DNA from: Acidobacteriota bacterium | GTDB taxonomy: Bacteria > Acidobacteriota > Vicinamibacteria > Vicinamibacterales > Vicinamibacteraceae | Direction of reading: 5' to 3' | NCBI GenBank assembly: GCA_023429845.1 | Contig: JAEZCY010000055.1 | Span: 1 to 25,259 of the forward strand | Length of the DNA: 25,259 nucleotides | In this document: in pieces, positions 16,102 through 22,929 of the stretch | Position numbering within the stretch: position 1 is the stretch's first letter | Layout of the letters: the number at the start of each line of letters is the position of its first letter | The notes under the pieces: generated by a model | Databases searched by the model: none | What the model was told of the DNA's origin: nothing | The model's input: only the letters and a program-made list of their open reading frames with translations | Made by a program: the position numbers and the translations under genes

Positions 16102-16971
16102 ATGTCGAACGCAGGACCACCGAAGGATCCATTCACCCTGGCCATGACCCTGTCGGACGCTCTCGTTGGGATGGCACCGCCAGACCGCATGCTCTCCCGT
16201 GAGGAAGACGCACGGCGGCAAGCCGCGATCGAGCTGATCTACACGACCTTGACCACGCTCGCGCGTCGCGTGGTGCCCGACTCGCATCGCGACGACGTGG
16301 TCAACGACGTCGTCGTGCGCCTGATGAAGAACCGGCCCGGGCCGCGGCGCTACACGGCCAGCGACGGCGAGGCCACGGGCTACCTGGTGACCGCACTGAA
16401 GAACCGCTGGCGCGACGGGTTGAGCCGTGACGGAGAGGACCGCCGCCGGCTCACGTCCACGACGAGCGAGGACGACGACCGCGCCGACCGCGAGCTGCAG
16501 GATCCGGCGGCCGACATCCGCTCCGTGCTGATCGAGAAGGAGAGCCGCGCGGCACACGCCGAGTTGCTCACCGCGGCCGAATCGATGCTCTACGACCAGG
16601 CGATCCCCGCGATCGCGAAGACGCTGCGCGAAGGCGACGGCTTCATCGCCAACGTCCGCGACATCCGCGCCATCGCCCGCGAGACGGCCACCATCGACGA
16701 GATGGTGGCGCGCGAACAGCGGGACGGCGACACGTACGTGCGCACCCGCAACCGGATCTACCAGCGCCAGAAGCGGGCGCGCGGGTACCTGCTCGAGGTG
16801 CCGCGCCATCGTCCCGACGACGTGCCGCGCCTGTCGGCATGGCTGGCGGCTGCTGCACTGCGTCCTGAGCTCGAGGCGGCGGTGCGGGCCGTGGCCGTTT
16901 TCGATTTCGCGCCGCGCGTCCAGCACGGCGACACGCAGCCCCCTTCGGACGACGAGGCCATCCCGGCATGA
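16102..16971 (+). CDS. Divergent sigma-factor-like (ECF-type) protein, first gene of the six-gene cluster
   Basis: This 289-aa protein resembles an ECF sigma factor. Residues 38-117 read like region 2: a helix IYTTLTTLARRVV, then the acidic DDVVNDVVVRLMKN core-binding segment, then GYLVTALKNRWRDGLSRDGEDRRR in place of the promoter-melting helix. After an acidic linker (118-158), residues about 160-230 are a weak match to region 4, ending in the TRNRIYQRQKRARGYL helix that resembles a sigma-4 recognition helix. About 60 extra residues follow, including a hydrophobic helical stretch, and a normal ECF protein would end sooner. Its stop overlaps the next start (ATGA), tying it to the protease and ATPase genes. 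It may drive promoters of its own cluster, or use the fold only to bind DNA. No anti-sigma gene is recognisable. Confidence 0.68.
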   Translation: MSNAGPPKDPFTLAMTLSDALVGMAPPDRMLSREEDARRQAAIELIYTTLTTLARRVVPDSHRDDVVNDVVVRLMKNRPGPRRYTASDGEATGYLVTALKNRWRDGLSRDGEDRRRLTSTTSEDDDRADRELQDPAADIRSVLIEKESRAAHAELLTAAESMLYDQAIPAIAKTLREGDGFIANVRDIRAIARETATIDEMVAREQRDGDTYVRTRNRIYQRQKRARGYLLEVPRHRPDDVPRLSAWLAAAALRPELEAAVRAVAVFDFAPRVQHGDTQPPSDDEAIPA

Positions 16972-17966
16972 ACACGCAGATTCAGGACGAACTCGAGGCC
17001 ATGGGCGTCTCGCTCCAGATGCTCGGACCAGCCGAACATCTGCCGCTGCCGGCCGGCGGTCCGCAGCAGGCGCTTCAGGCGGGCCCTCGCGCCGCCGGAT
17101 CGACGCTCGCTGCACACAGCCCGACGCTCGACACGCTGGGCATGCGTCTCGAGCTCGAGCCGGAGGCACGTGCGGTGCGCGTCATATCGCGGCATGGTGC
17201 GTCGTTCCGCGTACGACCGGGGTTGCGAGGACCGGCGCTCGTCGCCGACGAGGCCGGCATGGCGCGCGTCGAGCTCGAGCAGCAGGGTCGCTTCCTGATC
17301 GAGAGCCTGGGCGGCATGCCGCTCCTTGTCGGCTACACGGAGAACGCCGCGCTGCGACTGCAGCCGATCTACAGCTGGCCGTCGCCCCCGCTCGAGGAGT
17401 GGATCGTGAGCTCGAACGACATGTGGATGCAGGACGAGGCAAAGGCAGGCATCGGCGCCGACGCGTGGACGCGTACGTCGCTCGCGGGGCAACTGGCTCG
17501 CCTCTCGGAATCGGAGACCAGGGACGTCGCCGCGCTGATTGCCGCCGGGCATCTTCAGGACCTCGTGAGCGAAGGCGAGCTGGCGCCGCGACGCTGGGCG
17601 CGCGGGCTCGACACGGCGTCGACGACGGCGCTGGAGCAGCAGGCGGTGCGACGCGCCGAGACCCTGCGCGATGACCTGGAGGATCTCTTCGACACGCTCT
17701 CGGCCGACATGGGCGAAGCGTCGTGGGCCTGGCGTCGCCTCTGTCATCGGCGCGACGACATCGAGAGCGTCCGCGTGCTGCTGCGCGAAGCGGGCGCCGG
17801 CGACGAGCTCGACGGCATGCTCGCCGAGGCCGACCGCGTCGGGCGAGCTGTGCGGATCAACCTCGATGGTTCTGTCTCGGCCGTTGACGAACGGCTGCGG
17901 CGCGTGGCGCTCGGCGATCCGTCGGCCTGGTGGGGCAGCACGGATCTGGAGGCACACTACTTCTGA
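16968..17966 (+). CDS. Uncharacterised 332-aa cytoplasmic protein of the sigma/protease/ATPase cluster
   Basis: I do not recognise this family. The protein has no signal peptide or membrane segment. Residues 55-135 look beta-rich, with alternating hydrophobic and charged stretches (GMRLELEPEARAVRVISRHG, LVADEAGMARVELEQQGRF). Residues 140-215 contain several tryptophans (EEWIVSSNDMWMQDEA, ADAWTRTSL). Residues 215-295 are strongly charged and helical (TLRDDLEDLFDTL, RRDDIESVRVLLREAG), with a WAWRRLCHRRDD patch. The start overlaps the sigma-like stop by four bases and the stop overlaps the protease start by one base, so the three are very likely made together. An adaptor, an anti-sigma-like partner or a protease substrate are all possible, and nothing visible decides between them. 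Confidence 0.8.
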   Translation: MNTQIQDELEAMGVSLQMLGPAEHLPLPAGGPQQALQAGPRAAGSTLAAHSPTLDTLGMRLELEPEARAVRVISRHGASFRVRPGLRGPALVADEAGMARVELEQQGRFLIESLGGMPLLVGYTENAALRLQPIYSWPSPPLEEWIVSSNDMWMQDEAKAGIGADAWTRTSLAGQLARLSESETRDVAALIAAGHLQDLVSEGELAPRRWARGLDTASTTALEQQAVRRAETLRDDLEDLFDTLSADMGEASWAWRRLCHRRDDIESVRVLLREAGAGDELDGMLAEADRVGRAVRINLDGSVSAVDERLRRVALGDPSAWWGSTDLEAHYF

Positions 17967-19651
17967 TGCACGCCGCTCCGGAGAGCGCTCTGCGCGCGGG
18001 TCCGTGGTGCTGGCCGCGATCCGAGGCCCGCACCGAGCGGCTGACTCGGCGAGTCGGCCCGGTGCCGGCGATCGGCATCGGCTGCGTGCCCGTGGTCAGC
18101 ATCAGCGAAGACGAAGACACCGTGATCGCGTGGCGGATCTCGCCGGCGTCCGGCGGCGGTGCGCAGGGGGTCTCGCTCGGGCCCGCGATGCGGAAGTCCT
18201 GGCGCGCGGCGGGCGTCGCCTTGCCTCGCACGTTGCCCGTGCTGTGGACGAGCGTCCGCGACGCCGTTCGCCAGCTGCCCGTGGTCGTTCCCCTGGACGG
18301 GTGCCGGCGGACGCCGGGCTTCGTCGATCCCGGTTCCCTCGTGGAGGGCCCGTCGTTCGGCCTGGCCTTCTGCGTACACCTGGCATCGGTGGTGCTGGGC
18401 TGTGCGGCTCCCGAACACGTGCTGGCGGCCGCAGCGGTGGATGAATCCGGCGCCGTGAAGCCGGTGGGCGGCCTGGGCAGGAAGATCGCTGGAGTCACGA
18501 TGCTGCTTCCGCGTGTGACCGATGTGCTCGTCTCCGCCGAACAGGTGGACGAGGCCCGCCACGCGGCAGGGGGCCGCGTGCGCATCATCGGCGTGGCGCG
18601 GGCGGCAGACGCCATCGAGTTCGCGCTAGGCGACACCCTCTCGCGGCTGCTCGTGGACGCCGGCTACGACGCCGATCGGCGGGAAGGCCTCACGGCCAGC
18701 TTCTTCCGCCTCGCGCTCGTAGGGAGCGACACCATCGTGGACTGGGGACCGGTTGCGCGCGGCGCGGCACTCGCGATCGATCGCTGGCCGGCTGGCGGAC
18801 CTGATGCCGGTTACCGGCTCGCCTTCGCGCACGCGGTGGCCGCACGACACGAAAGCAATCGCGGACGCGTGCACATGCCGCCATCGGAATGGTTCGCGAC
18901 GCTTCCGCGCATGCTGCGGCTGCAGGTGCTCGCCCACCTGGTGCAGCAGTCGGCGTATACGCCAACGCCGGACGCCGCGGAAATCGAAGCGCGCGCGGTG
19001 GTCGAGCTCACCGCGCGCATCGAGGATGCGGCGCTGCAGGAGCTGCGCCTGCGCGGTGCGATCGGTCGATTGCGGGCCGTGACGGGACGGGCGGAGCAGG
19101 CGCACGACGACCAGCGGACGATAGCCGAGGCCTTCGCCGCGCTCTACGCGGAGGACGACGTGGCTCGGCCCCTGTCCGAGTGGAGCCGCCTGGCCGGAGC
19201 ACTGGGCGACGAGGCCTCGCTCGCCGCCGCCTGCGCGCTGCACGAGCAGCTACTCGGTCGCGGCGGCTACGGCGGCCTCGGCGCGCGGTATGTGGAACTG
19301 GCGATGACGCGAGCGCGGCTGATGCTGGACCCATCCGACGAGGACGCACGGGCAAGTGGCCGCGCCCTGTGCGACGACCGCTCGCTGCCGGACCACGTGC
19401 GCTGGTCTGCCCATCGATGCGTGGCCGACGACGACGCACGCCACGCGCTGCAAGTGGCGGCAGACGGCGGCGACGCGCTGGCGAGCCGCTACCGCGTGCT
19501 GCTGGATCTCGACGACGCCAACACGAGTGGCGACGTCGAAGCGGCCGAGGCGGCGGTGATTGCGCTCGGGTTGTATGATCCCGGCCCTGTGACCCACCTC
19601 CGGCGCAGCGGCGCGTCGGTTTCCGACGTTGCGCTGCTCTATCCCTACTGA
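17966..19651 (+). CDS. S16 (Lon-type) serine protease domain protein without an AAA+ motor
   Basis: This 561-aa protein carries a Lon-like proteolytic domain at about residues 40-215. The nucleophile motif is VEGPSFG (Ser130), corresponding to DGPSAG of Lon, and the general-base motif is VKPVGGLGRK (Lys173), corresponding to GGLKEK. The Ser-Lys distance is 43 residues, the same as S679-K722 in E. coli Lon, so the dyad looks intact. There is no Walker A, Walker B or other AAA+ module, and no membrane anchor as in LonB. Instead about 340 C-terminal residues are predicted helical, rich in Ala/Arg/Glu and repeat-like. The start ATG 17966 shares one base with the previous stop. The SMC-like ATPase gene begins three bases after this stop and may act as partner. 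BREX BrxL also has a Lon-like domain, but fused to AAA+. Confidence 0.82.
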   Translation: MHAAPESALRAGPWCWPRSEARTERLTRRVGPVPAIGIGCVPVVSISEDEDTVIAWRISPASGGGAQGVSLGPAMRKSWRAAGVALPRTLPVLWTSVRDAVRQLPVVVPLDGCRRTPGFVDPGSLVEGPSFGLAFCVHLASVVLGCAAPEHVLAAAAVDESGAVKPVGGLGRKIAGVTMLLPRVTDVLVSAEQVDEARHAAGGRVRIIGVARAADAIEFALGDTLSRLLVDAGYDADRREGLTASFFRLALVGSDTIVDWGPVARGAALAIDRWPAGGPDAGYRLAFAHAVAARHESNRGRVHMPPSEWFATLPRMLRLQVLAHLVQQSAYTPTPDAAEIEARAVVELTARIEDAALQELRLRGAIGRLRAVTGRAEQAHDDQRTIAEAFAALYAEDDVARPLSEWSRLAGALGDEASLAAACALHEQLLGRGGYGGLGARYVELAMTRARLMLDPSDEDARASGRALCDDRSLPDHVRWSAHRCVADDDARHALQVAADGGDALASRYRVLLDLDDANTSGDVEAAEAAVIALGLYDPGPVTHLRRSGASVSDVALLYPY

Positions 19652-19654
19652 ACC

Positions 19655-22123
19655 GTGAGCATCCAGGACACGCTTCTCCAGCGCCTCATCGATCAGGGCA
19701 AGGTCGAAGACGACCTCGCGCTCTACGTGCTCGCCGCGTGCGACGGTGGGGACGCCCTCGAGCAACTGATCGAAGGCACGTCCACGCCCGTCCGTCCGGC
19801 ATCGCCAGCCGACCCGTCACCGGCAGCGGCTGTTCCACCGACGTTCCTGACATGCATCCAGGTCCGCTCGTTCCGCGGCATCGGCGAAGAGGCGGCGCTG
19901 CAGGTGACCCCGGGCCCGGGCGTGACGCTCGTGGTGGGTCGGAACGGGTCCGGCAAGAGCAGCTTCGCCGAGGGGGCGGAGGTCGCGCTCACGGGCACCA
20001 GTGCACGATGGGTCGGCAAGGGCAGCAAGGAGTGGCAGAAGGGCTGGCGCAACGTCCACTCTGCGCCATCACCTCGCATCGTCGTCGAGATGATGCAGGA
20101 GGGGAACGCGAAGCAGTCCCGCGTAGAACGCGTCTGGAGCGACCCCGAAGACTTGGGCAGCGGGCAGACGACCGTGATCGGGCCGGACAAGCGCCGGCAG
20201 CCGATCGCGAGCACCGGACTGGCGGCGGCGCTCGAGCAGTACCGCCCGTTCCTCAGTTACAGCGAACTCGGCGGCATGCTCGAGGACGGGCCCGGCCGCA
20301 TCTATCAGGCACTGCTGGCCGGGCTGGGCCTCGACGAGTACGAGAAGGTACGCGACCTGCTGGCCAGCGCCGAGAATGGCCGCGGCAAGATCGTGGACGC
20401 CGCACGGAAGCAGGCGCAGGCGCTCGCCGCGCGCGCACGGGAGTTCGCGGCCGCACACCCGGAGGAATCTCGCTTCCCCGAGGTCGCGGCGCTGCTCGAG
20501 AAGCGCGTGCGCGACGTTGGCGCCATTGCCGCACTCGCGACCGCTCGGCCGGCAGACGAGCGCAGCCGGACGATCGACGCCATCGTGGCGATCGCCCCGC
20601 CAGTGGATCTCCAGACGGCGGACGATCTAGCAACGGAGCTCGTGTCGATCAGCGAGGCACAACGCGCGATGCGGGGCCACTCGGCCGACATCACGTTGAA
20701 GCTGTCGGAGGTGCTGAAGCGCGCCCTCGCACTGGCGGCAGCGGCGCGGCAGGACGTCTGCCCGGTGTGCGGGAGCGATCGGGCGCTCGATGCTGAATGG
20801 CAGGCCGACGCCCAGGAGCGGCTGAAGGAACTGGAAGCGGAGGCCGAGGCCGCGCGCCAGCTTCGCACCCGCGCCACCGCGACGATCCGGGCCGCACAGC
20901 AGATCTGCGGGCCGGTTCCCGACGTGCTTCGACGTGCCGCCGCACTCCAGCTACCCGGCGCGGCCGAGGCGCTCGCGCGCTGGGAGTCGTGGGCGCACGG
21001 CGCCACGCTGGAAGACGCCGACGCACTCGCCCAGCACCTCATGGCGCATGCGACACCGCTGGCGACCACGGCGGCAGCGGCGGTGCAGTCGGCAGCCGAC
21101 GAAGCCGCGCAGCGCGACGTCGCGTGGCAGCCGCTGGCGCTGGAGATTGCACAGTGGGTGCCTGGCGCGATCGCGGCCGAGCACGCCAAGCAGGCCGAGA
21201 AGCCCCTCAAGGAGGCCAAGGACTGGGTTGCGGCCACGATCGATGCGGAACGGCAGGCGCGCTTCGCTCCGGTCAAGCAACAGGCCATCGGCTTCTGGAA
21301 CACGATCGCGCACCTCAGTCACGTGGTGCTGCAGGACATCGTGCTGTCGGGGATGGGCAAGCAGCAGCGCGTGACGCTCAAGGTCACCGTGGACGGCCAG
21401 GACGCGCCGGCGCTCGGGGTGCTGAGCCAGGGCGAACTGAACGCGATGACGCTCAGCCTGTTCCTGCCGCGCGTGCTGCTCGACGCGACACCGTTCGGCT
21501 TCGTGATCGTGGACGATCCCGTGCAGGCCATGGACGAGGCGCGCGTCGACGGACTCGCGCGCGTGCTCACCGAGGTCGGCCAGCAGCGACAGGTCGTCGT
21601 CTTCACGCACGACGCGCGGCTGCCGGAGGCATTCGACCGCCTCGCCCTGCCGCATTCGAAACGCCGCGTCACGCGCGGGCTGTCGTCGAACGTGTCGGTG
21701 TCGCTCCTTGTCGGCCCGTGGGAGCAGCGACTCGAGGATGCGGTGTCGGTCACATTGACGCCGGACCTTCCGGATCACCTCGCGGGTCGGGTCGTGCCGG
21801 GCTTCTGCCGCCAGGCGCTCGAGGCTGCCTGCGTGGATGCACTTCGCCGCCGCTGGCTGTTGCGCGGTGACGCGCACGCCGAGGTCGAGAAGCGACTCAC
21901 GAGGCGCGGTCTGCGTGAGTTGCTCGCGTTCCTCTTCTTCGAGGATTCCACGAAGCACGCGGCGCTCCCCGCACGCCTCAAGAAGCTGAAGGTGATCGAC
22001 GCGGTCGCAATCGTGCAGGACTGCCAGAGCGGCGCGCACGAGGGCTTCGAAGGCGACCTGAAGGAAATGGTCGCGCGAACCCGCGCGTTGTGTGAGGAGC
22101 TGCGCAAGGTCAAGGCGCCGTGA
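19655..22123 (+). CDS. SMC/Rad50-like ABC-type ATPase with a CPVC hook
   Basis: This 822-aa ATPase has the split-head organisation of SMC/RecF relatives. After about 65 N-terminal residues of a separate small helical segment comes CIQVRSFRGIGEE, then Walker A GRNGSGKSS (K101). Coiled-coil arms surround a CPVCGS motif (C369/C372) that resembles the Rad50 zinc hook. The C-terminal head has signature LSQGE (590-594), Walker B FVIVDDPVQAMDEA (D620-D621) and the VVFTHDAR switch histidine. The residue after the Walker B aspartate is Asp where Rad50 and SMC have Glu, as in the DDPVQ/DDPxSSLD group of defence-type ATPases. About 170 residues follow the head as a charged helical tail, which plain Rad50 lacks. 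The GTG start lies three bases after the protease stop. It probably senses or binds DNA. Confidence 0.85.
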   Translation: MSIQDTLLQRLIDQGKVEDDLALYVLAACDGGDALEQLIEGTSTPVRPASPADPSPAAAVPPTFLTCIQVRSFRGIGEEAALQVTPGPGVTLVVGRNGSGKSSFAEGAEVALTGTSARWVGKGSKEWQKGWRNVHSAPSPRIVVEMMQEGNAKQSRVERVWSDPEDLGSGQTTVIGPDKRRQPIASTGLAAALEQYRPFLSYSELGGMLEDGPGRIYQALLAGLGLDEYEKVRDLLASAENGRGKIVDAARKQAQALAARAREFAAAHPEESRFPEVAALLEKRVRDVGAIAALATARPADERSRTIDAIVAIAPPVDLQTADDLATELVSISEAQRAMRGHSADITLKLSEVLKRALALAAAARQDVCPVCGSDRALDAEWQADAQERLKELEAEAEAARQLRTRATATIRAAQQICGPVPDVLRRAAALQLPGAAEALARWESWAHGATLEDADALAQHLMAHATPLATTAAAAVQSAADEAAQRDVAWQPLALEIAQWVPGAIAAEHAKQAEKPLKEAKDWVAATIDAERQARFAPVKQQAIGFWNTIAHLSHVVLQDIVLSGMGKQQRVTLKVTVDGQDAPALGVLSQGELNAMTLSLFLPRVLLDATPFGFVIVDDPVQAMDEARVDGLARVLTEVGQQRQVVVFTHDARLPEAFDRLALPHSKRRVTRGLSSNVSVSLLVGPWEQRLEDAVSVTLTPDLPDHLAGRVVPGFCRQALEAACVDALRRRWLLRGDAHAEVEKRLTRRGLRELLAFLFFEDSTKHAALPARLKKLKVIDAVAIVQDCQSGAHEGFEGDLKEMVARTRALCEELRKVKAP

Positions 22124-22503
22124 CTACACCCGTGACTCCCGCCGATCTGCTGGACGTGGCCCGGCAACTCTGCGCATCCAGCGGATGGAACGCGCGCGGC
22201 TGGACGACTCGCGCCGTCGCGTTGCTCGTGCGGCAGGCGGTCGAGATCTCGCTCACCGAGTATTGGGACGCCACCGCGCCGGCGGTCGCCGCGGCGCCGC
22301 GCAAGGCGCAGTTCCTGCTGCTGAACCACGCCCTCGGCGCCGACGACGCGGCCGAGGCGCACGCGGCCTGGGGGCAGCTGTCCCACGCGTGCCACCACCG
22401 CGTGTTCGATCTGGAGCCATCGCTCGATCAGGCGCTGCGCTGGATCGCCCAGGCCGAACGCTTCGGCGAGTCGCTGCGCGCGGCCCACACCGCGGAGCAC
22501 TGA
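22120..22503 (+). CDS. Small helical protein following the SMC-like ATPase
   Basis: This 127-aa protein is predicted all-helical. It shows the blocks AVALLVRQAVEISLTEYW (33-49), RKAQFLLLNHALG (61-73) and AWGQLSHACHHRVFDLEP (83-100), then LRWIAQAERF. The helix arrangement and the cluster of His and Cys residues (89-93) recall compact HEPN-like proteins that accompany SMC-type ATPases, but a canonical R-x4-6-H ribonuclease motif is not present. I infer a four-helix accessory subunit rather than an RNase. The GTG start overlaps the ATPase stop by four bases, so it is probably a stoichiometric partner of the ATPase; GTG 22132 is an alternative start. The next gene follows after one base. Confidence 0.7.
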   Translation: MTTPVTPADLLDVARQLCASSGWNARGWTTRAVALLVRQAVEISLTEYWDATAPAVAAAPRKAQFLLLNHALGADDAAEAHAAWGQLSHACHHRVFDLEPSLDQALRWIAQAERFGESLRAAHTAEH

Positions 22504-22504
22504 G

Positions 22505-22921
22505 ATGTCCGTGGACGAGCGTCTCCTCGCTGCCTATCGCCGCACCGAGTACCGCGTGGCCGACGGCAGCTACGCCTTCACCCTGCGCGTGGACGAGCCG
22601 TCGGACTCCCTGCGCACCTGCCACGCAGCATTCGGCGTGGACTGCTCCACCTTCATCACGGCCTGGAATCCCCGCAGTGAGCCGACCGATCGCGCCGTGA
22701 ACGAGGCCGCCATGGCGCGGCTCGAACAGCTGGTCGAATCGCGCGGCTTGTTCGCCCTGCGTGGCGAGGGCGTGGACCCGACCGGCGCATGGGCTGGAGA
22801 GCCGAGCCTGCTGGTGCTCGGACTCGACGAACAGGGCGGCCGTTCGCTCGCACGCGCATTCGGTCAGTGGGCGATCGTGTCCGCGTCCGAGGACGCGGTC
22901 CCCCGACTCGTCGTCGTGTGA
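22505..22921 (+). CDS. DUF3293-family protein
   Basis: This 138-aa protein matches the DUF3293 pattern as I remember it: a short N-terminal helix LLAAYRRTEY, then a FITAWNPRSEP block (50-60), a helical EAAMARLEQLVESRG stretch, GEGVDPTGAW.GEPSLLVLGL (88-107) and the FGQWAIVSA ending. The biochemical function of the family is not known to me. The start is one base after the preceding stop (TGAGATG), so it is read as the last gene of the six-gene run. DUF3293 genes are also found alone in many proteobacteria, so membership of the system may be incidental. Its stop lies eight bases from the convergent sbcC stop, leaving no room for a terminator. Confidence 0.8.
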   Translation: MSVDERLLAAYRRTEYRVADGSYAFTLRVDEPSDSLRTCHAAFGVDCSTFITAWNPRSEPTDRAVNEAAMARLEQLVESRGLFALRGEGVDPTGAWAGEPSLLVLGLDEQGGRSLARAFGQWAIVSASEDAVPRLVVV

Positions 22922-22929
22922 GGCGAGTC

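Noticed and set aside
15013..17169. Long minus-strand open frame across the DapA-family and sigma-like genes
   Set aside because: It overlaps two well supported plus-strand genes and the repeat array, and its translation shows no family motif.
17966..22123. BREX or ordinary Lon protease locus
   Set aside because: The S16 protein has no AAA+ domain as in BrxL or Lon, and no PglX, PglZ or BrxC-like gene is present.
22120..22503. Active HEPN ribonuclease toxin
   Set aside because: No R-x4-6-H motif can be found; only a general helical resemblance remains.
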